DNA of 32,282 nucleotides from an uncultured Pelagibacteraceae bacterium (GTDB lineage Bacteria > Pseudomonadota > Alphaproteobacteria > Pelagibacterales > Pelagibacteraceae): positions 1-32,282 of the forward strand of contig CACDTF010000012.1 of the NCBI GenBank assembly GCA_902555665.1, in the 5' to 3' direction. Positions 7,851-16,156 of the stretch are shown one piece after another. Both the position numbers and the translations under genes were made by a program. The stretch's first letter is position 1. Each line of letters opens with the position of its first letter. Below the pieces are notes generated by a model, which saw nothing but the letters and a program-made list of their open reading frames with translations, was not told the DNA's origin and searched no databases.

Positions 7851-9145
7851 AATTATGTATGATTGGCACAGGTTATGTTGGTTTAGTTAGTGGCGTTTGT
7901 TTTTCTGATTTAGGCAATGATGTCATATGTGTTGATAAAGATTTAAAAAAAATTAACAATTTAAAAAAAGGTATTGTTCCTATTTACGAACCTGGTTTAG
8001 AAGAGTTAGTTTTAAAAAACTATAAAAATAAAAGACTGAATTTTTCAACAAACCTAAAAGAATCGGTAAAAAAATCAGATATTGTTTTTATATGCGTAGG
8101 AACACCAACCAAAAAAAATAGTAATAGTGCTGATTTAAGCCAAGTATATGCTGCTGCAAAAGAAATATCTAAATCTATCAAAAAATTTAAAATTATAATC
8201 AATAAATCGACTGTGCCCGTGACAACAGGTGATGAGATTGAAAAAATTATATCTAAAAAAGTAAATAAAAAATTTTTTTCAGTAGTATCTAATCCTGAAT
8301 TTTTAAGAGAAGGTGAGGCTATTAGAGATTTTATCTATCCAGATAGAGTTGTAGTTGGATCAAATGATAGTAAATCCCAGAGAATATTAAAAAATTTATA
8401 TTCACCACTAATATCAAAAGGTGCTAAATTTCTCTCTACAAAAAGAAGAGCAGCCGAATTAATTAAATATGCTTCAAATGCTTTTTTGGCAACAAAGATT
8501 ACCTTTATAAATGAATTATCAAATTTATGTGAAAAAACTGGTATAGATATTGAGGATATCTCAATAGGAATTGGACTAGATAAAAGAATTGGTAGCAGAT
8601 TTTTAAGAGCTGGACCTGCATACGGTGGGTCATGTTTTCCAAAAGATACCAAAGCTTTAGTTTCAACTGCTGATAAATTCAAAACTAGTTTATCAGTCGT
8701 AAAAAGCGTTATAAGATCAAATGATTTAAGATCTGATTTATTATCTAAAAGAGTTAGTTTAATTTTAAATAATAAAATTAAAAATAAAGTCGTATCCTTT
8801 TTAGGTGTAACTTTTAAAGCAAATACCGATGATATGAGAGACTCTTCTAGCCTAAAATTAATCCCTTTTTTATCCAAAAAAGGTGCAAAAATTAAATATT
8901 ATGATCCTACGGGATCAAAAAAAGAATTTAAAAAATTAAAAAATGTTGAATTTTCTAATTCAATACAAGAATCGATCAAAAAATCAGATATTGTAATTAT
9001 CCATACAGAATGGAATGATTTTAAATCAATTAATTTCAAAAAATTTTCAAAAAATAAAAAACTTATTATTTACGATATGAGAAATATTTATTCACCAAAT
9101 AAAATTAAAAAACAAGGTTTTAAATATTTTGGTATTGGAAGATAA
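7847..9145 (+). CDS. ugd: UDP-glucose 6-dehydrogenase
   Basis: This NAD-dependent enzyme oxidises UDP-glucose twice to UDP-glucuronate, a precursor of surface polysaccharides. The 433-residue protein has the Rossmann motif IGTGYVGLV (residues 6-14), FICVGTP, the NPEFLREGEAIRDF block, ELIKYASNAFLATKI with Lys207, and the thiohemiacetal cysteine in GGSCFPKD (Cys263). The C-terminal UDP-binding domain has VTFKANTDDMRDSSS and HTEWNDF. A start 17 codons further upstream exists, but it lies well inside galU; the ATG at 7847 gives the standard N-terminus and a 4-base overlap with the galU stop. Together with galU it forms a two-step route, and no glycosyltransferase follows on this strand. Confidence 0.95.
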   Translation: MKLCMIGTGYVGLVSGVCFSDLGNDVICVDKDLKKINNLKKGIVPIYEPGLEELVLKNYKNKRLNFSTNLKESVKKSDIVFICVGTPTKKNSNSADLSQVYAAAKEISKSIKKFKIIINKSTVPVTTGDEIEKIISKKVNKKFFSVVSNPEFLREGEAIRDFIYPDRVVVGSNDSKSQRILKNLYSPLISKGAKFLSTKRRAAELIKYASNAFLATKITFINELSNLCEKTGIDIEDISIGIGLDKRIGSRFLRAGPAYGGSCFPKDTKALVSTADKFKTSLSVVKSVIRSNDLRSDLLSKRVSLILNNKIKNKVVSFLGVTFKANTDDMRDSSSLKLIPFLSKKGAKIKYYDPTGSKKEFKKLKNVEFSNSIQESIKKSDIVIIHTEWNDFKSINFKKFSKNKKLIIYDMRNIYSPNKIKKQGFKYFGIGR

Positions 9146-9146
9146 T

Positions 9147-9608
9147 TTAATTTAACTCAAAAATTGCATCAACTTCAACAGACACGCCAAGTGGTAAGCT
9201 ATTTGTACTTACTGCTGCTCTAGTGTGCATTCCTGCTTCACCAAAAACAGAAGCAATTAAATCAGAAGCTCCATTAATTACTTTTGGTTGATCTGTAAAG
9301 TTATCAGTTGAATTGACAAAACCTGTTAATTTTACGCATGATTTAATTTTAGAAAGATTTCCATTACAAGCTACTTTTGCTTGCGATATAATACTTAAAC
9401 CACATCTTTCAGCTGCTTTATATCCCTCATCAACAGACAAATCTTTTCCAACTTTTCCTTTTATTAATTCACCATTTTCTGAAATAGAAATTTGTCCTGA
9501 AATATAAAGTAAATTACCAACAATTTTTGTTGCAACATAAGAACCAACAGGTGGTTTTGCCTCTGGAAGATTAATCTTTAATTCTTCAATTTTATTTTCA
9601 AAATCCAT
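9147..9608 (-). CDS. RidA/YjgF/YER057c/UK114 family protein
   Basis: This is a 153-residue member of the RidA superfamily, whose best-studied members hydrolyse reactive enamine/imine intermediates made by PLP-dependent enzymes. Family features are GNLLYISGQI near residues 31-40, the central FVNSTDNFTDQPKVINGASDL, and the C-terminal HTRAAVSTNSLPLGVSVEVDAI. The last block contains the arginine (Arg130) that binds the carboxylate in active members. It belongs to the longer branch (about 150 residues) with the N-terminal LPEAKPPVGSYV segment, not the E. coli RidA type, so the exact substrate is open. It is the last gene of the minus-strand run: one base separates it from the small exported protein gene, and its stop nearly touches that of ugd. 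Confidence 0.88.
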   Translation of the reverse strand: MDFENKIEELKINLPEAKPPVGSYVATKIVGNLLYISGQISISENGELIKGKVGKDLSVDEGYKAAERCGLSIISQAKVACNGNLSKIKSCVKLTGFVNSTDNFTDQPKVINGASDLIASVFGEAGMHTRAAVSTNSLPLGVSVEVDAIFELN

Positions 9609-9609
9609 T

Positions 9610-9894
9610 TTATTTTTCAGAAAACTCTTTATGAGTTTTGCTATTTTTAAATTTATTAAGCTTATCTTTTAAATTAAAGTTTTTTAATCTTTTTTTACTT
9701 TCTTCTATTTTCTTTGCAGTTTTAGATTTTATTTCCTCTGCTTTTTGTGAGGTTTCTTTCTTTAATTTATCAGATGTACATTTTGCATACTCTTTACTTA
9801 ATTTGTCGTATTTTGAACAATCCTCAGCAGATGAAAATGTATAACTAAATAAAGAAATGAATAAAACTGAAATTATGATTTTTATTATTTTCAT
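9610..9894 (-). CDS. Small exported lysine-rich protein of unknown function
   Basis: I do not recognise this 94-residue protein. It starts with a clear signal peptide: basic n-region MKIIK, hydrophobic core IIISVLFISLFSYTF, then a likely cleavage after SSA near residue 23. The mature part is about 70 residues, highly charged, with two cysteines (Cys26 and Cys39) close to its N-terminus that could form a disulfide in the periplasm. The rest is a predicted helical KKxEExK-type stretch that could form a coiled coil. The start overlaps the topA stop by 4 bases, so it is probably translated from the topA message. Tight coupling and a good signal sequence argue that it is a real gene; the function is unknown. 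Confidence 0.7.
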   Translation of the reverse strand: MKIIKIIISVLFISLFSYTFSSAEDCSKYDKLSKEYAKCTSDKLKKETSQKAEEIKSKTAKKIEESKKRLKNFNLKDKLNKFKNSKTHKEFSEK

Positions 9895-12473
9895 TTTTTC
9901 TTTTTTTTAGTTTTTTTATTTTTATCGTATTCTCTTCTTTTCTCAATTAGTATAAGCGCATCTTCCATTGTTAGCTCTACTGGGTCTTTTTCCTCTGGGA
10001 TTGTTGCATTTAGAGATTTGTATTTAATATAGGGTCCATATTGACCTTTCATGATTCGGACTGGTTTTTTATCTTCAGGATGCTCCCCTAAATCTTTTAT
10101 AATTGAAGAAGACATCCTTCCAGGTTTTGCTTCAGCTATGAGTGTAATTGCTCTATTTAATCCTAAAGAAAAAATTTCCTCGACATTTTCTATTCTAGCT
10201 GATTTATTTTCACATTTTAAATATGGCCCAAATCTACCAGTGTTCAAAGTGATTTCTTTTTGATTTTCTGGATTTATGCCTAATGATTTAGGAAGCGAAC
10301 ATAAAAATTTTGCTTTATCTAAATCAATACTTTCTAATTCAATTCCTTTAGGTATAGATACATTTTTCAAATGTTCATTAACTTCAGGTTTCTTTTTCTT
10401 AGTTTTTTTTCTTTTTTTAGGTTTTTCTTCTTCAATATTCACCTCAAGAACTTTCTCATACTGAAGATAAGGACCAAATCTACCATTTTTTAGAAAAATA
10501 TCATTTCCATTTATGTGTTTTCCAAGAAATTTTGGTTCAGCAAGTTGTGATTGAGCTGCCGCTTTAGCTTTTGATAGTGGTCTTGTAAATTTACATTCAG
10601 GATAGTTTGAACATCCAATAAAGGCACCTCCTCTAAAACTATTTTTTAAACTAAGGGAACCCGTTTCACATAACTGACATTTTCTAACTATCTTTCCTTC
10701 TTTATCAGTATCAAATATCAATGCTCCCAAACTTTCATTTAAAAGATCTAAAACCTCTCTAGTTCTTTTTTCTTTTACCTCTGAAACATTACTATTAAAA
10801 TCTTTCCAAAACATTTCTAAGACTTTTAACCAACTTTCTTTTCCAGAAGTTATTTCATCTAGCTGATCCTCAAGTCCAGCCGTAAAGTTATAATCTACAT
10901 ACTTTGAAAATAATTTTTCTAAAAACGCAGAAATTAATTTACCTCTATCAGTTGGGAAAAATCTTTTATTAACTATTTCTGCATAACCTCTATTTGCTAT
11001 TGTTGAAATTATACTTGCATAAGTTGAAGGTCTTCCAATTCCTAACTCCTCTAATTTTTTAACCAAACTTGCCTCAGAGTAACGTGGGGGAGGCTGGGTA
11101 AAATGTTGTTCATCAATAAGAGCTTCTATATTAATTGGTCCTTTTGACATCTCAGGTAAAATTTGCTCATCATCATCTTTGCTTTGATTTGAATAAACTT
11201 TTAAAAATCCATCAAATTTCAAAACAGATCCGCTTGATTTACATATAGTTTTACTGTCTTCAGACTCAATAGTTATAGTATTTCTATCAAATTTTGCTGT
11301 CTCCATTTGAGACGACAGAGCTCTAGACCAAATTAAAGAATATAATTTTTGCTGGTCAGAACTTAAATACTTTTTAACAGAATCTGGATTTCTATTAATA
11401 TCAGTTGGTCTTATTGCTTCATGTGCTTCCTGAGCATTTTTTGCTTTCTTTCCTGAGTAATTATTTGGATTTTCAGGTAAGTATTCATTTCCATATTCTT
11501 TTTTAATAAAATTTCTAAAATCAGAGATAGCATCAGCTGATAAATTAGTTCCATCCGTTCTCATATAAGTAATTAATCCAACTGTATCTCCCTCAATTTC
11601 TATTCCTTGATAAAGTTTTTGTGCTATTTGCATTGTTCTTGATGCACCAAAACTCAGTCTACTAGAAGCAACTTGCTGAAGTGTTGAAGTAGTAAAGGGT
11701 CCGGAAGGATTTCTGCTAACAACTTTTGAGGAAATATCAGTTATGTTAAATTTTTTGGTCTTAATATTTGAAATTGTCTTTTCAATTTCCTCTTTATTTT
11801 TAAATGAGAATTTTTCAATTTTTTCTCCATCAAGTTGAGAAATACTTGCTGTAATTTTGCTTTTGTTTTTATCCTGAAAATTTATACTTAAAGTCCAAAA
11901 TTCTTCAGGTTTGAATAATTCAATTTCATGTTCTCTTTCAGTAATCAATTTTAATGCAACAGATTGAACTCTGCCTGCTGATTTTGAACCAGGTAATTTA
12001 GTCCAAAGTATTGGCGATATATTAAATCCCACCAAATAATCTAATGCTCTTCTAGCCATATATGCATCAACTAATAAGGGCTCTATCTGTCTTGGATTTT
12101 CAATGCCATGTGTGACGGCTTTTTTTGTTATTTCATTAAATACTACACGTTCAATTTCTTTATCCTTTAAAAGTTTTTTTTCATCTAAATATTCTTTTAC
12201 ATGCCATGCTATTGCTTCACCCTCACGATCTGGGTCAGTAGCAAGAATTATCTTTGAGGAATCTTTTGCAGCATCAGTGATTTCTTTTAAATATTTTTTT
12301 GAAAAGCTATCAACTTCCCATTCCATTTTAAAATTTTGATCTGGATCAACGGATCCATTTTTTGAGGGAAGATCTCTAATATGACCATAGCTAGCTAAAA
12401 CAGTATAGTTATCGCCTAAATATTTATTAATTGTTTTCGCTTTAGCAGGGCTTTCAACTATGACTAGATTCAT
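9891..12473 (-). CDS. topA: DNA topoisomerase I (type IA)
   Basis: TopA relaxes negative supercoils by cutting and passing single strands. The 860-residue protein starts MNLVIVESPAKAKTI with the Toprim glutamate (Glu7) and has the Toprim DxDxE motif in TDPDREGE (residues 79-86). The active-site tyrosine is Tyr303 in GLITYMRTDGTN. Also present are the RDALDYLVG-like block RRALDYLVGF, the PPRYSEASLVKKLEELGIGRPSTYASI segment of domain I and YVDYNFTAGLEDQLD. After the core there is one four-cysteine zinc ribbon (CQLC...CSNYPEC) and then three GRFGPYL/GQYGPYI-type C-terminal repeats, ending in a KKTKKKKK tail. This is the usual alphaproteobacterial architecture. It lies 37 bases after plsY, with a hairpin in the gap. 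Confidence 0.97.
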   Translation of the reverse strand: MNLVIVESPAKAKTINKYLGDNYTVLASYGHIRDLPSKNGSVDPDQNFKMEWEVDSFSKKYLKEITDAAKDSSKIILATDPDREGEAIAWHVKEYLDEKKLLKDKEIERVVFNEITKKAVTHGIENPRQIEPLLVDAYMARRALDYLVGFNISPILWTKLPGSKSAGRVQSVALKLITEREHEIELFKPEEFWTLSINFQDKNKSKITASISQLDGEKIEKFSFKNKEEIEKTISNIKTKKFNITDISSKVVSRNPSGPFTTSTLQQVASSRLSFGASRTMQIAQKLYQGIEIEGDTVGLITYMRTDGTNLSADAISDFRNFIKKEYGNEYLPENPNNYSGKKAKNAQEAHEAIRPTDINRNPDSVKKYLSSDQQKLYSLIWSRALSSQMETAKFDRNTITIESEDSKTICKSSGSVLKFDGFLKVYSNQSKDDDEQILPEMSKGPINIEALIDEQHFTQPPPRYSEASLVKKLEELGIGRPSTYASIISTIANRGYAEIVNKRFFPTDRGKLISAFLEKLFSKYVDYNFTAGLEDQLDEITSGKESWLKVLEMFWKDFNSNVSEVKEKRTREVLDLLNESLGALIFDTDKEGKIVRKCQLCETGSLSLKNSFRGGAFIGCSNYPECKFTRPLSKAKAAAQSQLAEPKFLGKHINGNDIFLKNGRFGPYLQYEKVLEVNIEEEKPKKRKKTKKKKPEVNEHLKNVSIPKGIELESIDLDKAKFLCSLPKSLGINPENQKEITLNTGRFGPYLKCENKSARIENVEEIFSLGLNRAITLIAEAKPGRMSSSIIKDLGEHPEDKKPVRIMKGQYGPYIKYKSLNATIPEEKDPVELTMEDALILIEKRREYDKNKKTKKKKK

Positions 12474-12480
12474 AAAATAA

Positions 12481-12501
12481 CAAACTACTCAAAAGAGTTT
12501 G
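12481..12501 (-). terminator. Hairpin between plsY and topA; possible weak terminator or attenuator
   Basis: On the minus strand the plsY-topA gap can fold as CAA-ACTC-TTTT-GAGT-(AGT bulge)-TTG, or alternatively as a 6-base-pair CAAACT/AGTTTG stem around a 9-base loop. It is followed by TTATTTT and then the topA ATG 7 bases later. The T-rich tail makes it resemble an intrinsic terminator, but the stem is short and has only two or three G-C pairs. It may be a partial terminator separating pyrB-pyrC-plsY from topA, or a translational control hairpin before topA. I see this only from base pairing by eye. Confidence 0.3.
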
Positions 12502-12510
12502 ATAGTCAAA

Positions 12511-13089
12511 TTAATAAATTTTTGTCTTAGTTTCTTCTTTATTTTTCAAGCGTTTAATATTTTCTATGTGGGTAAAAAATATTAAAATAAACATTATTAC
12601 GTAAAAAAATACATTTTCTAAACCCTGAAAAATTAAAATATAAACCGGTATAGAAAGTGATCCTATCAAGGAAGCTAAAGATGAATATTTAGAAATAAAA
12701 AAAATTATTAACCAACAAACTCCAAATACTAAACCAAAAACAATATTTAAAGAAAAAAGTATCCCAACATATGTAGCTACACCTTTGCCACCTTTAAATT
12801 TTAACCAAACAGGAAACACATGACCTATAAAAGCGAATAAAGCTGATATATATACTGCATCAGGGGAATTAATTTTTACGTATAGAACAGGTATTACTGC
12901 TTTTAATACATCAAGTATTAGTGTCGAATATCCAATTAGTTTATTACCAGTTCTTAGAGCATTTGTTGCACCAATATTACCAGAGCCTATTTCTCTAATA
13001 TCTTTTTTTAAAAATATTTTAGTTAAAATTAATCCAAAAGGTATTGATCCCATTAGGTATGAGATTATACCTATTATAAAAAGTTCCAT
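12511..13089 (-). CDS. plsY: Glycerol-3-phosphate acyltransferase PlsY
   Basis: PlsY is an inner-membrane enzyme that transfers the acyl group from acyl-phosphate to glycerol 3-phosphate, the first committed step of phospholipid synthesis. The 192-residue, strongly hydrophobic protein has the three family motifs: GSIPFG (residues 14-19), the glycine-rich GSGNIGATN loop (36-44), and GHVFPVWLKFKGGKGVAT (about 88-105). About five membrane segments are visible. It starts at 13089, two bases after the pyrC-like gene, so it belongs to the same message. In many Alphaproteobacteria plsY is followed by dprA and then topA; here topA follows directly. plsX is not in the window. Confidence 0.96.
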   Translation of the reverse strand: MELFIIGIISYLMGSIPFGLILTKIFLKKDIREIGSGNIGATNALRTGNKLIGYSTLILDVLKAVIPVLYVKINSPDAVYISALFAFIGHVFPVWLKFKGGKGVATYVGILFSLNIVFGLVFGVCWLIIFFISKYSSLASLIGSLSIPVYILIFQGLENVFFYVIMFILIFFTHIENIKRLKNKEETKTKIY

Positions 13090-13091
13090 TT

Positions 13092-14378
13092 TTATATTTT
13101 AAATAATTCTGTACCTTTTACAAATGTATTGGTTACTTTTCCTTGAAGTTTCTTATCTTCAATTGAAGTATTTTTAGATTTAGAGATTAAATTTTCTTTT
13201 TTTACAATCCATGGTTTATTGATATCCACTATGCAAAAATCTGCATCATTTCCAATAGTCAGGTTTCCTTTGTTGATATTTAATATTTTCGCTGGGTTTG
13301 ATGTTAATGCTTGAATGATAGTTTCAAGTTTTACAGATCCGTTATGAAATAGTTCTAAACTTAGAGATAACAATGTTTCAATACCAGATGCACCAGTTGC
13401 AGCTTGGGCAAAAGTTAATCTTTTTGACTCTTCATCTTCAGGTTTATGGTCAGAAACAATTACATCAATAGTTTTATCTTTTAATCCTTGAACTAAAGCT
13501 TCTCGATCTTCTTCTCTTCTCAGTGGAGGTGATAATTTTAAAAATGTTCTAAAATCACCAATATCATTTTCATTTAATGAGAGATTGTTTATTGATACAC
13601 CGCAAGTAAATTTAACATTTTGTTTTCGTTCCTTAATTATATCTACAGATTTTGCTGTTGATAGTTGAGAAATATGATATCGACATTTCGTTTTTTCTAG
13701 GAGAGCAAGATCTCTTTCAATTATAATTCTTTCAGCAATATCTGGTATGCTTGATAAGCCTAGTTTTGTTGCAATAATACCAGAATTAATCATACCATTT
13801 TTAGCTAAATCGTAATCTTCAGCATGTTGCATTATAAGACATCCTAAATCTTTAGCTGAATTCATAATTCTAGACATAAGTCTAGTATTTTGAATTGTTT
13901 TTACTCCGTCAGTAAAAGCAATAATTCCTTTTTTAGCTAGTAAGCCAAATTCAGTCATATTAGTGCCATCAGTGTTTTGAGTTAATGAAGCGCAAGGAAA
14001 GATATTTATTTTAGACTTATCACGTCCTCTTCTTTTTAAAAAATCTACAATTGATACATTGTCTATAATTGGATCTGTATTAGGCATTGTTACAACCGAG
14101 GTAACTCCACCAGATAATGCAGCATTACTCAAAGTTCTAAAATTTTCTTTATATTCATATCCTGGCTCACCTACAAAAACTCTCATATCTACTATCCCAG
14201 GAAATATATATTTACCCTTTAAGTCAGTTGGTTTTTCTCTAGTCGGTAAATTATTTGTATTTACCTTTTTCCCTATAGCCTCTATCTTTCCGTCTTCTCC
14301 AATTATTAATCCTCCATTTTCGTTTATAGAATTATGAGGATCTATAATATTTGCATTTATAAAGTATTGTTTTTTCAT
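13092..14378 (-). CDS. pyrC: Dihydroorotase-like protein (PyrC', probably non-catalytic partner of PyrB)
   Basis: The 428-residue protein has the fold and length of class I dihydroorotase, the amidohydrolase of pyrimidine synthesis. Recognisable blocks are KYIFPGIVD, GGVTSVVTMPNT, QHAEDYDL, YHISQLST and IVSDHKPEDEE. However, the metal-site motif, normally DxHxHxREPG, reads DMRVFVGEPG (residues 64-73): both histidines and the substrate arginine are replaced (Arg66, Phe68, Gly70). Asp157, His185 and the late Asp are retained. In established cases, such as Pseudomonas PyrB-PyrC', a dihydroorotase homologue lacking these ligands is inactive and holds aspartate transcarbamoylase together. The gene starts directly after the pyrB stop with no gap, which fits that structural role. 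Orotate synthesis would then need another dihydroorotase elsewhere. The non-catalytic role is inferred from residues. Confidence 0.9.
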   Translation of the reverse strand: MKKQYFINANIIDPHNSINENGGLIIGEDGKIEAIGKKVNTNNLPTREKPTDLKGKYIFPGIVDMRVFVGEPGYEYKENFRTLSNAALSGGVTSVVTMPNTDPIIDNVSIVDFLKRRGRDKSKINIFPCASLTQNTDGTNMTEFGLLAKKGIIAFTDGVKTIQNTRLMSRIMNSAKDLGCLIMQHAEDYDLAKNGMINSGIIATKLGLSSIPDIAERIIIERDLALLEKTKCRYHISQLSTAKSVDIIKERKQNVKFTCGVSINNLSLNENDIGDFRTFLKLSPPLRREEDREALVQGLKDKTIDVIVSDHKPEDEESKRLTFAQAATGASGIETLLSLSLELFHNGSVKLETIIQALTSNPAKILNINKGNLTIGNDADFCIVDINKPWIVKKENLISKSKNTSIEDKKLQGKVTNTFVKGTELFKI

Positions 14379-15320
14379 TTATTCACAAAATATTTTTAAA
14401 CATGCCATTCTTACAGCAACACCTAATTCAACTTGTTCCTTAATTACACTTTTATTTATGTCGTCTGCTAATCTTGTATCAATTTCTATTCCTCTATTCA
14501 TTGGACCAGGATGCATAATTAGAGCATCTGCTTTTGCATGATCAAGTTTGTCAGGGGTTAATCCATAATATTCGTAGTACTCTCTATTTGATGAAAGATA
14601 TGAACTGGTCATCCTTTCATTTTGCAATCTAAGCATCATCACAATATCACAATCTTTGAGACCTTTTTTCATATCTGTAAAAGTGTTTACACCAAATTTT
14701 TCAATTTCTTTTGGCATCAGATTTGATGGTGCAACAATATTAACCTCAGCTCCTAACATTGTAAGAAGGTAAATATTTGATCTAGCTACTCTTGAGTGAA
14801 GGATATCTCCACATATTGCAATTTTTAACCCTTGGATTTTTTTTTTTCGATTTCTAATTGTTAGTGCATCTAATAATGCTTGGGTAGGGTGCTCACGTCT
14901 ACCATCACCAGCATTTAATACAACACAATTAACTTTTTGTGATAATAGATTACAAGCACCAGAGTCTTGATGTCTTATTACAATTATATCTGGATGCATT
15001 GCATTTAAAGTCATTGCTGTATCAATCAAAGTTTCACCTTTTTTAATTGCAGAGTTACCCATATTCATTGACATAACATCTGCACCAAGTCTTTTTCCAG
15101 CAAGTTCAAATGAACTTTGAGTTCTAGTCGATGGCTCAAAGAATAAGTTTATTTGTGTTTTGCCTCTTAATACATCGATTTTTTTATTTTTACTCTGGTT
15201 TAATTTTATGAAAGCTTCTGACTCATCCAGGATATAATTAATATCATTAACTGATAAATCTTGGATACCTAACAGATGTTTTTGTGAGATTTTAATAGCG
15301 TTGTTGGTTTTAGTTGCCAT
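14379..15320 (-). CDS. pyrB: Aspartate carbamoyltransferase catalytic subunit
   Basis: PyrB condenses carbamoyl phosphate with aspartate, the committed step of pyrimidine synthesis. With the ATG at 15320 the product has 313 residues. It shows the carbamoyl-phosphate motif [14 protein letters not shown] (STRT at 64-67), the SAIKKGE loop with the active-site lysine near 93, [10 protein letters not shown] (144-153), and the late [14 protein letters not shown]. An upstream TTG at 15359 would add 13 residues; I prefer the ATG because [19 protein letters not shown] is a typical N-terminus and leaves a normal 42-base gap after ruvX. An A11 homopolymer (coding strand of 14837-14847) encodes Arg-Lys-Lys-Lys-Ile at 158-162. 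It is tightly linked to the inactive-looking pyrC homologue. Confidence 0.96.
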   Translation of the reverse strand: MATKTNNAIKISQKHLLGIQDLSVNDINYILDESEAFIKLNQSKNKKIDVLRGKTQINLFFEPSTRTQSSFELAGKRLGADVMSMNMGNSAIKKGETLIDTAMTLNAMHPDIIVIRHQDSGACNLLSQKVNCVVLNAGDGRREHPTQALLDALTIRNRKKKIQGLKIAICGDILHSRVARSNIYLLTMLGAEVNIVAPSNLMPKEIEKFGVNTFTDMKKGLKDCDIVMMLRLQNERMTSSYLSSNREYYEYYGLTPDKLDHAKADALIMHPGPMNRGIEIDTRLADDINKSVIKEQVELGVAVRMACLKIFCE

Positions 15321-15362
15321 TAAAACTAACTCTATAGCTATAAAGCCTCTAAATGGCAAGGA

Positions 15363-15818
15363 TTAATTGTTTAAATAATCTATAGCCCCTTGAAGAATAA
15401 ATGCAGCTGCGTTCTGATCTATGTTTTTTTCACGCTTCGATACATTAATATCTAGCTGACTGGATAGATTAAATGCTCCAACGGTTGAAAGTCTTTCATC
15501 CCAAAGACAAACATCTACATCAACATTTTTGTCTATATTTTTAGACACATCACTTACTGATTGAGCAGAAGGACCTAACGTACCATCCATGTTAATCGGA
15601 TATCCAATCACAATTCCTTTAATATTGTTTTCCTTTATTATTTTTTTTAATTCGTCGATTAGATCATTATTATTGGTCTTATTGATTGTTTTAAATGGTG
15701 TGGCTATTGACTGTTTTTCGTCACAAATTGATACACCGATTCTTTTTGAACCAAGATCTAAACCAATCAATCTAGAGGCTTTAGACTGTTTTTTTTTGAA
15801 TTCTTCAATAGTGATCAT
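15363..15818 (-). CDS. ruvX: RuvX/YqgF family RNase H-fold nuclease
   Basis: YqgF/RuvX is an essential RNase H-like nuclease; it is named a putative Holliday junction resolvase and is implicated in 16S rRNA 5' end maturation. The 151-residue protein has the first catalytic-aspartate motif GLDLGSKRIGVSICD (Asp21), the central VIGYPINMDGTLGPSA block (about 71-86), and the second acidic motif WDERLSTVGA near residue 105. The C-terminal acid is in NIDQNAAAFILQGAIDYL. The first part of the minus-strand run, ruvX-pyrB-pyrC', faces away from gatCAB; this neighbourhood is common in Alphaproteobacteria. The start at 15818 lies 50 bases from the divergent gatC ATG, and that gap must hold both promoters. 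Confidence 0.94.
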   Translation of the reverse strand: MITIEEFKKKQSKASRLIGLDLGSKRIGVSICDEKQSIATPFKTINKTNNNDLIDELKKIIKENNIKGIVIGYPINMDGTLGPSAQSVSDVSKNIDKNVDVDVCLWDERLSTVGAFNLSSQLDINVSKREKNIDQNAAAFILQGAIDYLNN

Positions 15819-15868
15819 ATTGTATATTTTAAACTTAAGTGATAGTTTGCGACATATTTAAATACCAT

Positions 15869-16156
15869 ATGAGCATCGATCTTAAAACAATAAAGCACAT
15901 ATCTAAGCTATCAAGAATTTCTGTAGATGAGAAAAAAGCAGAGAAACTTGCAGGTGATTTAAATTCAATTTTCGATTTTATTGAAAAACTTAATGAATTA
16001 AAAACTGACAATGTTGAACCATTAACTTCTGTTGCTGAAACAACTCTAAAACTAAGATCAGATGAAGTAAAAAGTAAAAACTTAAGAGATCAAGTAATAA
16101 AAAATTCTCCTAAGGAAAATGAAGATTATTTTGTAGTACCAAAGGTAATTGAATAA
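15869..16156 (+). CDS. gatC: Asp-tRNA(Asn)/Glu-tRNA(Gln) amidotransferase subunit C
   Basis: GatC is the small subunit that wraps around and stabilises GatA in the GatCAB complex. From the ATG at 15869 the product has 95 residues, beginning [19 protein letters not shown]. It has the typical helical pattern through [22 protein letters not shown] and the C-terminal [23 protein letters not shown], which is the part that threads over GatA. An in-frame start at 15839 would add ten unrelated residues and consume the divergent promoter region, so I reject it. The stop overlaps the gatA ATG by one base (TAATG). Confidence 0.95.
   Translation: MSIDLKTIKHISKLSRISVDEKKAEKLAGDLNSIFDFIEKLNELKTDNVEPLTSVAETTLKLRSDEVKSKNLRDQVIKNSPKENEDYFVVPKVIE

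Noticed and set aside
8335..8877. 180-codon open frame antisense to ugd
   Set aside because: It lies wholly inside a well-supported gene, has no recognisable domain, and long antisense frames arise easily where the sense strand is lysine- and asparagine-rich.
15321..15359. TTG start for pyrB at 15359
   Set aside because: It adds 13 residues without family support; the ATG at 15320 gives the normal length of 313.
15839..15868. Longer gatC start at 15839
   Set aside because: It adds ten unrelated residues and would leave only about 20 bases for both divergent promoters.
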